From Immersiella caudata (taxonomy: Eukaryota; Ascomycota; Sordariomycetes; Sordariales; Lasiosphaeriaceae): a DNA stretch of 64,000 nt. The position numbers and the translations under genes were made by a program. This document shows, piece after piece, positions 1 through 10,981 of this stretch. Location of the stretch: positions 6,368,433 to 6,432,432 of the forward strand of contig JAULSU010000002.1 in NCBI GenBank assembly GCA_030512335.1. The letters run 5' to 3'. The notes beneath the pieces are model-generated. The model saw only the letters and a list, made by a program, of their open reading frames with translations, ran no database searches and was not told the origin of the DNA. Positions within the stretch are counted from its first letter, which is position 1. Each line of letters begins with the position of its first letter.

Positions 1-2248
1 GCCATCCTCACAGATGCACCGAAGCAACGGTTCCGGCTGGGGTTCTTCTCTGCAGCCTGTCTCATCGTCAACCGCGTCATAGGCACAGGTATCTTCTACA
101 GTCCCGGCACCGTCATCAGGGGCACCGATTCCACCGGGGGCGCCATGATGCTGTGGTTGGCGGGAATTCTGTACGGCTTCGCAGGAATTCACGTCTATGT
201 TGAGTACGGTCTCAATGTACCACGATATGTCATTGATGGCGTTGAACAAGCTGTGCCGCGGAGTGGTGGTGATATCCACTATGTCAGTGTCCCCTTTTGA
301 GAGCCTGAATGTCTAAAGGTCTGACTATAGCAGCTCCAATATGTCTACCGTTGGTGGTACTACAAAAAGGACGCAATCTTTCTCAGCGGCTGTCTCTTTG
401 GAATCACCTTCATTTGCGTTGGCAATATGGCAGGCAACTGCATTGCCTTTGCCGTTCGCGTCCTGGAAGCAGCAGATCCTACCACTGCGGCCAGCCTGGA
501 GTTGGAAGAGCGAAAGGGCCAAGTGAGAGGAATTGCCCTTGCCGCAGCAGCGTTTGCCTGTGTCATCCACTCCGTCTCTCGACGTGGAGGAATCTGGCTG
601 AGCAACCTCCTCGCGTGCTTCAAGGTTTGCATTTTGCTGGCCATCTTGATTCTTGCCATCATGAGTGGAGCAAGGAACGGGGAAACCAATACTGTCAAGG
701 ATAACTTCACAAATGCATTCGAGTCCCCCAAGATATCCGCACCGTCTGGGACCGATGCCTGCGTCCGGACAGACGATTTTAAGGGCGATCTAAATGGTTA
801 CGCCAAGGCGTTTTTGTCTATCAGTGAGTTGTCGACTCCTCTTTTATGTGTCCGGGCTGGACTCTGACATGCTCGCAGTATTCGCGTTTTCTGGATTCGA
901 CCAAGTTAATTACGTGAGTGATTCCGTCAATATTGCTACCAAAGGTGTGTCTAACCGTGTTCAGGTTCTGGGCGAGGTGGCCAGGCCTCGGCGAACATTC
1001 CCAAGAGCAGCCTTCATTGCCATGGGTCTCATTTCCGTCCTCTACATGGCTGTAAACGTCTCCTACGTATGTATCTATCTTAAGAATTCTGTGCTGCACT
1101 GGGGTTGTGTCTAACTAGCATCACAGATGGCCGTCGTGACAGCCTATGAGCAACAAATCGGCGAGATTCTCGAAGGTAGCTGCCCAAACCAAGACGTACA
1201 GCCAGTCGTGGCCCTCCTGTTCTTCAAAAAGGCCATACCATCCGGCACCACCCCCGACCGCGTCTTCAACGCCCTCCTGGCCCTCTCCTCGTTCGGCAAC
1301 ATCATCGTCATGACTTACACAGCCGCGCGCATGAAGCAAGAAATCGCCAAACAGGGATTCCTCCCCTTCCCCCAGTTCTTCGGCCGCAACGTCGATCTCT
1401 CCATCGGGCGTCTGGCACTCTGGCTTCGCAAGAAGAGAATCCACATCCCTTTTATCGTCCCGGAGAACCATCAAGAACCGACGCCTGTGGGAGCCCTCAT
1501 CCTTCATTTCATCAGCTGCATCATCCTGATCTTTGCAACATATGGCATGAACAGCGATGCCGATGCGTACACTCTCTTAACGGGCCTTGGCGCGTACCTC
1601 ACCACGGCCTGGTTTGGAGCGTTTCTGGCTCTTGGGATCTTAATTGTGCGCATATTCGGCCCTCCACAGACAGACGAGGACCTTTCATCTCACAAAACCT
1701 GGACTCAGATGACGGCTGGAAGCGTGAACCCCGTGCTGAGCATCATCTGTGCAACTATATTTTTGGTGCTCAACTTGTTCCCAGTGATAGCCTCCTGGGT
1801 ACCATCTCTGTCCAATGAGCCCAGTGCGGATTGGTGGTTGGTGCCTGGAATATCGTGGATGCTCTTAGCCTTTGCAGCGGCGTGGTGGGTTGGGTTCTTG
1901 GCGTTGGCGAACTACCGTGCCCGACGGCAGCAAAAGGAGTTTGTGTACGAAGTACGGCCCGAATTCGACTGGGCCGAGCCCGAGGACGAAGGATCGGGTG
2001 GCGAGGGGAGAAGAAGGGACGAGGGCAAGATTCTAGCGCATGAAACGGTGTTGCTTGCTTGGGTTGGTGGGGAGATGAACATGTTTGCAACCGGGCAGAG
2101 TCAGGGGGCAGGTGTTATGAGGAAACGGAAACCCGAAGAGCGGGTGGTGCGGGTTGATGAGAGATTCGCTGGGACTGACTTTGATGATTTTGGGCCTCAG
2201 GGGCCAAGGACAACTGGCGGCCAACAAGGGAACGGTTGGCGCCTCTGA
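1..2248 (+). CDS. Amino acid permease, APC superfamily (methionine-permease-like), 5' partial
   Basis: The reading frame is already open at base 1, so the N-terminus lies outside the window. Spliced model: <1-282, 334-823, 879-913, 965-1066, 1127-2248, with GT-AG introns of 51-60 bp. The first exon reads through the APC signature region (FFSAACLIVNRVIGTGIF). Later exons contain multiple hydrophobic segments and the FDQVNYVLGEVARPRRTFPR loop typical of fungal MUP1/LAT-type transporters. The family imports amino acids across the plasma membrane by proton symport; methionine is the best-known substrate of the closest yeast relatives, but substrate cannot be read from sequence. The C-terminal tail after the last helix is long, hydrophilic and probably cytosolic. 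The splice sites keep one frame throughout, so the gene looks functional. Confidence 0.88.
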
Positions 2249-2589
2249 TAGCTGGCAGAAACCCTGTCGTTTTTAGAGCTTCATTCTCGGTGACAAAATA
2301 TTGCGTTCAGTCAAGTATCATTGACAAATGAATGTGCGGGAAAGCGCATGCCCCACAATTCATCGTTGGTTGATTGTCTCGGTTGGCATGCGCAATCTCA
2401 TTGGCCGCTCAAGACCAACCAACTCGACATTCCCCGCCCATCACGATGGGCTGCCTGGATTTCACTCCGCATTCAATCGCCGGATCCACATGGTTGCCTA
2501 GAGCCCATTACGGCAATAAATACACTTTCAACATCAGCTCCTCTTTCTCGACGGTATTTCCATCCCTCTGCAACAATTACCGCGACAAA

Positions 2590-3937
2590 ATGTCCACCCC
2601 AAACCCCCTCTTGGCCGTGCCTCCCAACCCGCAAACATCCTCCCCGCTCTTCACACGTATCCCGCCCGAAATTCGCCACCAAATCTTCACCCTCGCTCTC
2701 TCCTCCTTCCCCGACCCAACTCCCCAAACCCACTACAATAACAAAACATACTACAGCCGCCCCTCGTACTTCGCCCCTTATAAATCCGACGTCCGCCTCC
2801 TCCGCACCTGTCGCGCCATTTATTCGGAAGCCTGGCACCTCCCCTTCCTCCTTCGAGAGCAAATCCACTGGTTGACCAGCGGCGAGCGCGCACCGCCGGA
2901 ATACAACGCATTCATACTTCAATACAATTTACAGCAAAGGCTAAAGCTGGTGGCGGAGCAGCAGGGTGGGACTTTGGAGAATGGAGAGGTTGAGATTGAG
3001 AGCCTGAGGGTCTTTGCGCAGATGTGGGCGCTTGAGCGGCATGATTTGAGCATTTTGTTGGCGTTGAATGGGTTGAATCCCCGGTGTGTGACGTTGACGA
3101 TTCGACAGTGAGTTTACGCTCTTCTGTTCAATTCGAGGTGTGAAGGGATTGAGTTGAACTGACAGTTACAGTGCGGATTGGTGGTGGTGGGAGGATGATC
3201 ACCCCCTTCGCATCGAGGGTGGCTGGGCGCAACCCGTGGGGAAGAAGCTCTCGCCCAGCGTTCGCGAGTTTAGGATCGAGCTGGAGTCGCTGGAGCGGAA
3301 GAAGGACCAGGTTGACAGGATCGCCAAGTTGATGACGGAGAAGTGGTACTTTACCAGGAGGGATGGTGTTACTCTTTTCCCCGACGTCACGGGCAAAAGC
3401 ACCGTGATTGATCGCTGGACGGGCACGAGCGAGTTCGATGGCCGCACCTGGACCAGAGATGAGTCGAGGGAAGGTGAGATTGACTACTACATCGCCACCG
3501 TGGTGTTTCGCCCGGAATGGATGGTGAAGCGGTTTGGGGGAGACGTCGATGGGGAGCTGATGGGAAGGGCAAAGAATGGCGAGTGGAATAACTTGTCGTG
3601 CAGGTTAATGGGTGTAGTTCCAGAGCCCGGCACTGGCCGTGAGAGGTGGACTACGACCTGGAATGGCGGTGATGACAACGAGTCGATGGACAGCTGGGAA
3701 GACGAGGAGGAAGAGGAGGAGGGGGAGGAGGGGGAGGAGGGGGAGGAGGAGGAGGAGGAGGAGGAGGAGGAGGAGGAGGGGGAGGAGGAGGAGGAGGAGG
3801 AGGAGGGGGAGGGGGAGGAGGAAGAGGAAGAAGAGGATGTAGATGACGAAGAACAGGGTGACGGTGATGTGGGGTACGATAACGGTCCATACGGGGATTT
3901 GGAAGGTGTCCCTGGAAACGTTACGGGTCTGATTTGA
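2590..3937 (+). CDS. Uncharacterised fungal protein with poly-Glu C-terminus
   Basis: Two exons (2590-3107 and 3172-3937) joined by a 64-bp intron. The splice restores a TIRHADWWWWED motif, which supports the model. The start chosen is the ATG that opens MSTPNPLLAVPP, just ahead of the conserved-looking IPPEIRHQIFTLAL segment. That F-box/2EXR-like helix opens a large family of uncharacterised proteins in filamentous ascomycetes. The last ~80 residues are almost only Glu with a few Gly, encoded by a GAG/GGAGG microsatellite. A relic of a similar type lies at 37010-37951. No catalytic motif is visible; a role in protein-protein contacts is only a guess. The frame is open upstream to 2374, so an earlier start cannot be excluded. 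Confidence 0.75.
3704..3836 (+). repeat. GAG/GGAGG purine microsatellite inside a coding region
   Basis: About 130 bp of almost pure purine on the + strand (GAG and GGAGG units), translated as poly-Glu/Gly. It creates spurious poly-Pro, poly-Ser and poly-Arg frames on other readings. Length is likely to vary between strains. Confidence 0.9.
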
Positions 3938-4059
3938 TGTTGTTCGTCACTCAATTCCCTGCGAACAAGAAAAGATATGCAGGATACATGAGGTGCAGTT
4001 CCATAAATATTTTTTGCAATTTCTTACCTATTTCAGTTGATCACTACCATTCTGTGTTA

Positions 4060-4109
4060 ACGTACTTGATAAGCGAGTGCGCCAGACAAGCGAGTGCGCC
4101 ACTTTCCAC
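4060..4109. repeat. Left terminal inverted repeat of the pogo element
   Basis: Pairs with 5871-5920 at 49 of 50 positions (the difference is base 5 of the repeat). Contains two 14-bp direct subrepeats that may be transposase-binding sites. Confidence 0.93.
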
Positions 4110-4148
4110 CACCCTACAACAACAATCCTCAATTACACAACCACAACA

Positions 4149-5822
4149 CTAGGAAATAACAATAACTGAATCAGAAACAGATGAATCAGACGATTCTGCA
4201 GCCTCCTGGCAAGTGCGTGCATTATGGCCAGGCTTACCGCACACGCCACAACACTGAATCTTCGTACGAGGGCCCCCTGCACCACCACCACTTTGACGTG
4301 TTTCCTGAGCCAACTGCTCACCCAAGGCCTTCTGATCCAGTAAATCCTGTGCCTCCTGTACAGTAAGTGACCCTCCAAGCCTTACACGCGTTTTTTTAGC
4401 CCTCCGTCGCTTACTAAGCCCCTCATTAGCCTTTTGTAATACGGAGACCTCCGTACGGAGAAGTACCACCTCGTGTATCACAGCTATTGTACCTTTGGCT
4501 AATCGATCCACAGCTATTAGTATAGAGGTTGGTGAGCTACCCTGATGGTTAGAAATTCGATTTTTGATAAACACTGATTGTGAGGTGGCCTCTCAAGGGT
4601 TGTGTAGTGTTTGGGAGACCCAGGGTAGTGGCGTGGTTAGGCCTGAGGTTAGGGGTGTTAGGGTTCAAATACGTACATCCAGCTTCGATATTACCCTCTC
4701 TAGATCATATAGTATAAGGCCGGCGCCAGTAAAACCCCCTTTAATGTTTTTTTCTGTAATTAAAGTAAAAAAGGCCGTTTTAAACGCACAGAGAAATTCC
4801 AACTTGCTGATATGTGTGATGTTCATCCGTATCAACTGCTCAATTTCATAGCCGTACGCTTTCTTCAGCGGCCCAAAACAACCAACATCTAATGGCTAAA
4901 GTAGGTGTAAGGAGTGCGGAGATATACACAGTGTAATAATGTTATATACCTGGCAGTAAGCCTCGAATTCTTCGGTGTGGTGGCTCTCGTGGCCGTCAAA
5001 GATTAAAAGCCGATATTTGCCCTTTATACAAGATAATGTGTGTAAATCGAAATGCTAAATCCAATCCATACCTTTCTTATTCGTAGTCCAGCCATTATCA
5101 GTTATTACAATACACCAGGTAGCCGGAAAGTTACATTCTTAATACCAATTAACAAGGTGGTATTACACAGCCAAGATGATAAATGGTGGGATAACCCAGC
5201 CTTAAGAATTCACCCCTTAGATAACTGTAACCCACTCTCGATTACCAGGCTAAGCTTATTTAACCTTACCACAGCCATCTAAGGTAGTAACTACCATAGT
5301 GGGAGTGATAATACCTATTATAAAGCCAGTCTTGTCAAAATTATACGTATCTTCATCAAGGATACTGTACTTAGCCTTTATATTATACATAAGGGTAAAC
5401 TACTTACTAATAATCTTTAGATCTTCGCATTTAGCCCTCTAGTAGTCGTATTTACACGATAAACGCGTTTGGAGCTCTGGCTGGCGTTTAACAAAGTTGT
5501 AAGCCCAGCGTTTACCGACAGGGGGTGTATCTCGTTCGCGTAACAATCGGTTAGCCATATCTTCCACGTAATAAAGCCAAGGGTGGAATACACATATGCA
5601 GAGCTCAGTTATATATTAAATAATCGTTTGCTCTTCTAAATCCGTAAGTTTACGCGAATTGGCTGGAATATCGTGTCGTGAAGGTCGGCCGGCGCGTCGG
5701 CGTCGAAAAGTATCTTTGTCAACCTCGTAGGTTCTTACTATAGCTCGGACTTTAAGCCTTAGGTCTTTTTGAAGAGCTTCGAGGGCCAGATTTATCCTCG
5801 CTTCGTACGAAGGTGTTGCCAT
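4149..5822 (-). pseudogene. pogo/Fot1 transposase remnant
   Basis: Three recognisable pieces in order on the minus strand. The N-terminus (from the ATG at 5822) has a psq-type helix-turn-helix (YEARINLALEAL, then YEVDKDTFRRR). A DDE catalytic-core piece at about 4955-5025 reads LLIFDGHESHHTEEF. The C-terminus (4149-4574) has a coiled segment, a basic patch and a zinc knuckle CGVCGKPGHNARTC. Between the pieces (about 4600-4950 and 5050-5600) the sequence is AT-rich with stops in all frames. In the family this protein cuts and rejoins transposon ends. Here it is dead. Confidence 0.88.
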
Positions 5823-5870
5823 TGTTGGTTGTGGAGGAATTTGGTGTTTTGTGCAAAAGCAGGGTGTCAC

Positions 5871-5920
5871 GTGGAAAGTGGCGCACTCGCTTGTCTGGCG
5901 CACTCGCTTATCAAGCACGT
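5871..5920. repeat. Right terminal inverted repeat of the pogo element
   Basis: Reverse complement of 4060-4109 with one mismatch; followed by TA. Confidence 0.93.
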
Positions 5921-6733
5921 TAGACATTCCAGTATCATTAGAGAAGGTACCTAGGTACAAATGGTATGATATTTATGAGAGGAGATGTTGGCAGTCGTTG
6001 TGGCACTCGAAGCGCGCCGAAGCAGCCCAGAAGCTGGTTCTGCCGCTGTGCAAACATGGTGGACGTTTAAATTCTGGCAAAGGTCGCACTGACAGTCCCA
6101 GATGAAGTTGGGACAACAAAGGAAGGCGCTCTCCATGTCCCGTCATCTGCGGCCCGTTGCGAAAGCACCTGTGACTAGCCCGATATGGCGTTAGCGCAGC
6201 CCACCGATGTTCCAGGCCCTCGCAATTATGACGCCCCCAACGCCCCGTCCTGCGACTGCCGCGACGAGTGCAGAAATCCACCGACTCTTGGACGCGACAC
6301 CGTTGGGCTGCTCAGCTGAAGAAGTTTCAGCCAGAGACAAAAACGGATCGGCGCTTAAATCCAACCGATCAACGGGCTTCGCGCCTCCGCGGCTAATGCA
6401 GGGGCGTGATCCCGAAGGATGTGAATCCCGGTACTTTTGGGTTCAGCCTTGGGCTTTTTCGCGAATTAATCCAAGCGATCCCCCATCTCAGGCGCGCGTT
6501 TCTTCCCTCGCTCGACCACCACTTCGTCCTTGGGTCTGTCTCCCGACATCGAGCTCAATACTCTTAGGATGGTTGTCATCCTTTCATAGCCATTCTTTTG
6601 ACTTTCTTTATCGTCGTCTCTTTTACTCTTTCCGTTGACTTGCCGGTCAAGCATTCGTTCTTTACTTTCAGGGGCCGGACGACGGCGCAGCACTCGGGCC
6701 CGAGCACCATCGACAGCAGAAAACGAGACGAAA
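5921..6733. other. Intergenic, putative promoter of the following gene
   Basis: About 810 bp between the transposon and the next start codon. GC content rises sharply after 5960. No convincing ORF or RNA gene seen. Pyrimidine-rich stretches at 6540-6640 would suit a 5' leader. Confidence 0.5.
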
Positions 6734-7768
6734 ATGGCAGTCATCACGAACGCCCAACGAGTCATCCTCGGCCCGCTCACAACAACATTCAGCCGCCCAC
6801 CATCATGCTCGACAGCAGTTGGCTGGTGTGCGACATGTGATATTGCTTGGAACGGCCAGATCTGCGTGCCGAACGGCGTCCAAGATGACACCGCGTGTTG
6901 GCCGACAACGACCCAGGGCGTCGCGCAACCTACCCCACCGCTGATAGGATGGGGATTCTATTCGCCCGGCGTGCAATGTCCAATGGACTACACATCTGCC
7001 TGCTCAGCGACAGCAGGCGGCGCAACAGGGTGGTCGATACAGTTCCAGATGGCACCTGGGGAGACGGCCGTTGGGTGTTGCCCGCGGGGATTTCGGTGCG
7101 CGAACCAAAACGGACAAACTTGCATCTCGATTGCAACCTCGACGACCATCGAAACTGTTGGATGCACGAGTGGGACCTCGGGCACTCTCGCCATTGCCGC
7201 GGTGCCCACAACTGTGTCGGAAAAGAGCATTCCGACGCTCAACGTCTACGCTCCCATGATCCACATCGCGTGGCAGGCGTCCGACAGGCCACAGCCAACT
7301 TCAGCAGGAACACGAACATCGACGACGTCGGCGGCATCGGGAACAGGTAGGGGGATCGAGTCTTCTGCGGGGGTGGGCGGCGGGAAAGTGTCGGGCGGTG
7401 ATGGCGCGGGTTCTGGTTCTGGTTTTGGTTCTAGCCCGTTGGAATCGTCGGCGGGCTCATCGGGACTTGGCAGTGGTGCGATCGCCGGTATTGCAATCGG
7501 CGCTGCCCTTGTGGTCCTGGGTATCATTGCGGCGGCAGTGTTTGTTTGGTGGAAGAAGCGTCAGCACGGCGCTGGGCGGTCGACAACTTGGCCAGCTCCA
7601 GCAATGAACGCAGGGTCAGTGAATGTGCTGTGGCACGTTGACAAGCCTATAGAGCTTCCCAGCGCAGGAGAGCCGCGCTACGAGGTGGAAGCAGCTCCTG
7701 TCAGCCGACATGAAACACCTAGTAGGGAATGGCAACCGCAGGAATTTCCAGGACAAGGTTACAGATAA
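6734..7768 (+). CDS. Cys-containing single-pass membrane protein
   Basis: 344 residues, no intron. The start is the ATG of MAVITNAQRVILGPLTTTF; the GPLTTTF.P..C opening recurs in a large family of filamentous-fungal surface proteins. Order: Cys-rich N-terminal domain of ~170 residues, a Ser/Gly/Thr-rich stalk, one transmembrane helix (GAIAGIAIGAALVVLGIIAA) followed by WWKKR as a stop-transfer signal, and a ~70-residue cytosolic tail. The layout resembles fungal surface sensors or mucin-like proteins, but no known sensor domain is recognised. No classical signal peptide is visible, which is usual for this family. An upstream in-frame ATG at 6635 gives a less likely basic extension. The gene ends 28 bp before the convergent GH95 gene, so 3' ends probably overlap. 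Confidence 0.8.
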   Translation: MAVITNAQRVILGPLTTTFSRPPSCSTAVGWCATCDIAWNGQICVPNGVQDDTACWPTTTQGVAQPTPPLIGWGFYSPGVQCPMDYTSACSATAGGATGWSIQFQMAPGETAVGCCPRGFRCANQNGQTCISIATSTTIETVGCTSGTSGTLAIAAVPTTVSEKSIPTLNVYAPMIHIAWQASDRPQPTSAGTRTSTTSAASGTGRGIESSAGVGGGKVSGGDGAGSGSGFGSSPLESSAGSSGLGSGAIAGIAIGAALVVLGIIAAAVFVWWKKRQHGAGRSTTWPAPAMNAGSVNVLWHVDKPIELPSAGEPRYEVEAAPVSRHETPSREWQPQEFPGQGYR

Positions 7769-7796
7769 ATACCCAACCTCTTCTCACATGACAGAC

Positions 7797-10307
7797 CTAT
7801 GATCCCGCCGTCACGGTATAAACTCCCCCAACCACTGTCTCAATCGGCCCCACATGCGCCTGCCCGTTCACCTGGAACGCCCTCTTCCCATCCCCAACCA
7901 ACAAAGCCAGTGTCCCCCCCTTCCTGCTCGTAACCGTCCCATTCACCACACTCCCTCCCCCCTCCCACGCAACATTCACCACAAAATCCCCCCTCGCCAC
8001 CAGCCCCTTCACACTCCCCTTCTTCAGCACCTTCGGTAACGCCGGCAACAGGTGCACCGCCCCATGGCTCTGCAAAAGCATCTCCGCAATCCCTGCCGTA
8101 AGCCCAAAGTTCCCATCAATCTGAAACGACGTCCCCGGACCATTGTCACTATTCCACAGATTCCCAGTAGGGTACTTCTTGATGAACTCCTGGATGTGCC
8201 TCCAAGCGGTATCCCCCTCAAACAGACGCGCGTAGATATTAATCGCCCAGGCGCGGGACCACCCTGTGCTACCGGATCCGGATTGCATGCGGTAGTCGAT
8301 CAGTTTCTTACCTGCGGCTGCGAGGGAGGTGTTGACGCCGGGAGTGAGTTGCGTTGAGGGGTAGAGGCCCCAGAGGGGGGAGAAGTGGCGATGGGCGGGT
8401 TCTTGCTCGGGGTAGTCAGAGCGCCATTCCATGATGCGGCCGGTTCGTGTGGATACACCGGGAGGGCGGATGTTAGGGAGGTAGGACTTGGCTTTGGCGC
8501 AAGCGGGATCGGTGAGGTTGAGGATGGAACAGGTTGTGATTACGTTGGTGAAGAGTTGACGGAGGAGTTGGTTATCCATCTCGATGGAGATGTCGAGACC
8601 TTCGGCCTTGTTGGCTTGGGTTAGACCGGATGGGACGAGGAAGGCATGTTCGGGGGAGAGGGAGGGGCCAGCGGTGTAGAAGCCGTTCCAGTCGCGGAGA
8701 TAGCAGAAGTGGAACTTGGCGGTCTCCAGCAGCGCAGGCCATACGGTGTTGCGCAGGAAGGTGGTGTTCTTGGTCCAGAGGTAGTGTTCCATGGCGTCGT
8801 CGGAGAGCCAGGCTGCGCCCATGGGCCAGACGGTATAGGGTGTTCCCTTGTCCACGGGGGCGGCATCGCCCCAGAGGTCGGTGTTGTGGTGCAGGACCAT
8901 CCCTTCGCAGCCGTACATGGATTTGGCAACGGCTTGGGCGCGGGGCGTGGCAATAGACACGAGATCGAAGACAGGTTTCATGGTCTCGGCCAGGTTGGTG
9001 ATGAGGGCGGGCCAGTAGTTCATCTGGAGGTTGATGTTGATGGTGTACTTGCTCTGCCAGGGCGGGTTGTAGTTTTCGTTCCAGATGCCCTGGAGGTTGG
9101 CCGGAAGAGATCGCGGGCCTGTATCGCGAGATGACGCAACGAGGGAGTGACGGCCAAAGTTGAACATGAGTGTTACCAACTCAGGGTCTGCATCAGGGTT
9201 ACGTTTGAAGTTTGTCAGCCGAGTGGGTGTTGGCAGTTTCCCGGCACTACCTGAAGACCCGAGGTCTAGCTTGGTTCGTCCTATCAGACTGGTGAAATCT
9301 TTGACAGCGGCAGTTTTGACGGCGGGAAACCCAGCGGAGACAGCGGCATCCAACTTTCGTTTGAGCTCGGCCTGGGCCTGGGAGGCTTCGGGGTAGCGGT
9401 AAGATGTTTCAGCATTGAAGAAGACGTCAACAGTGTCTGCTCCGGTGATTGAAACCGTCTTACCATCGGAAGAAGCAGTGCCTTGACAGTGTCAGCCATG
9501 CGCGTAATTATGAGTGAGATTCAGGCGACATACCGCCCGTGTTAACAACTCTTGCCTCAGACCAAAAGTTGATGGCGCCCGAGGTTTGTCCACTGTTGGC
9601 ATTCAAGTTTACGGCATGGGCAGACGACTCGCCGCGTGCGGTGCTGGCGGTCTGGCCAACAACAGACCTCTCTCTCGACAGAGAAAGCTTCACATTGAGC
9701 TTGCCCGCCGTACCAGCACTGAAACGGAAGGCAAGGACGCCGTGTGGATGACTGGCAACGTATTCGCGGCTGGAATGTCAGTTAGCCTCGCCAAAAATTG
9801 CACGAGGGATGAGGAGAGAAACCTGTAGTTAACTCCGTTGAACGTATAGTTAACTCCGGCCGTACCCTCATATGTGTCAAGCCATCGCGCATAGCCGGCA
9901 CCAAGAGAACTGTGGCCAAAGTCCACGCCAAGGTTGACCAAGGGGTTGTAAGCCTTTGGAGAAGTTGGATCAGCAGCCAGGTTGGACATGGCCGACTGAC
10001 CGGCAGCCGTGATTTGGCCGGCCAACAAGTTCCTCCAGATGCCATCCAGAGAAGTGCGTGCATTCTTATTGACTCGGTCCTGCCATGGGCCGCTCCACAT
10101 TGAGTTCTCGTTCAGAACGACCTTTTCGACACTGCCGCCGTGCACCGCAGCGCCGAGTCTGCCGTTGCCGATAGGAAGAGCATTGGCAAAAGTGTTGGCC
10201 GAGTCCGACGAGTACCACGCAAATCGCGAGCCATCCCACTCGGCCCCGAAAACAATTGAAGGGCCTAAGCTGAGGGCTGTCGGAAACAAAATCGTCGAGA
10301 GCTTCAT
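7797..10307 (-). CDS. Secreted glycoside hydrolase family 95 (alpha-L-fucosidase type)
   Basis: Three exons (9823-10307, 9534-9769, 7797-9481) with 53- and 52-bp introns give 801 residues in a single frame, the usual size of GH95. A signal peptide (MKLSTILFPTALSLGPSIVFGA) precedes the N-terminal GH95 motif ALPIGNGRLGAAVHGG. The (alpha/alpha)6 catalytic domain shows HHNTDLWGDAAP, which holds the two catalytic-site Asn of the family, and near the end SFQIDGNFGLTAG with the conserved Asp. GH95 enzymes release alpha-1,2-fucose or galactose from glycans by inversion. The gene is divergent from a GH2 glycosidase with 674 bp between starts, so the two may be co-induced for breakdown of glycan or cell-wall material outside the cell. 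Confidence 0.92.
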
Positions 10308-10981
10308 AACGAATTGCTCTCCTTCGAGCTTGCACTTCTCCTGCGGATAAGCTAAGGGGTTGCCATTCCTCGCCCTTTAAGAAGGGGCCACATGCGCGTT
10401 ATATTGTACATGCCCCTGGGCACCCTGTATTCCGGTCGCGCTGTTTTCCCATCAATCGTCGAGCGGGAAGATGCTTCTGGTGGGTTATGGTACCAACCGG
10501 CCCGTGCGAGGTGAAGGGCCGGCTAGCGGGTGAATGCGGAACGGAGCCGGCTTTTTGTCTCCGGATTGAACAACCAGCGCCCAATCTATCGCGTAGGCCG
10601 CTGCTACGCTCCTGATTCGCGCGCATGGTGAAACTCGATTTTGCTGCACTGGTCTCCCAGCACTCGACTTGGGCGCCAGATTGTCGAGCGGAATCCGAAG
10701 CAACACTGCCCCGAGATCCGACAAGGGTTCCGGAGAATTTCCGGGGCAGGTGGACAGACACGGCCACCTGTCACAACAACCAATGGGGAACGCTCATTGT
10801 GTTGGCCCCCTGGGTGACGTCAGTCAGGGGCCAAGTCGCCAAGACTGGTGATGCGGGGATGCAGCAATGCAACCTCAATGGCCAGAGCAGAAACGGAAAA
10901 CTTAGTTGGATTCTTCGTTCCTTCCTCAACTCAAGCTCTCGAAACATTCAACCCCATGCGCACCCCGCAGCTACGAATGCA
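10308..10981. promoter_or_regulatory. Shared intergenic region of two divergent glycosidase genes
   Basis: 674 bp between the ATG of the GH95 gene and the ATG of the GH2 gene. It contains two GC-rich CCGGCT/AGCCGG blocks at about 10520-10550. No binding site is assigned; a bidirectional promoter is inferred from layout only. The GH2 frame is open through part of this region. Confidence 0.5.

Larger units (their letters stand above)
4060..5920 (-). mobile_element. Fot1/pogo-type DNA transposon (Tc1/mariner superfamily), decayed
   Basis: A 1861-bp element bounded by 50-bp terminal inverted repeats (4060-4109 and 5871-5920) that differ at one position and are flanked by TA on both sides (4058-4059 and 5921-5922), the target duplication of this superfamily. 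Each terminal repeat holds two direct copies of AAGCGAGTGCGCCA. Inside, on the minus strand, lie remnants of one transposase. The size fits the ~1.9 kb of Fot1 elements. The interior is rich in TpA and in stop codons, as expected after RIP, so this copy cannot make a transposase, although its ends could still be mobilised by an active relative. Confidence 0.92.

Noticed and set aside
3651..3890. Poly-Pro, poly-Ser and poly-Arg ORFs over the GAG repeat
   Set aside because: Shadows of the microsatellite; the + frame joins to a supported gene by a clean splice.
8646..9134. 162-codon + ORF within the GH95 gene
   Set aside because: Antisense to a well-supported catalytic domain; no domain of its own.
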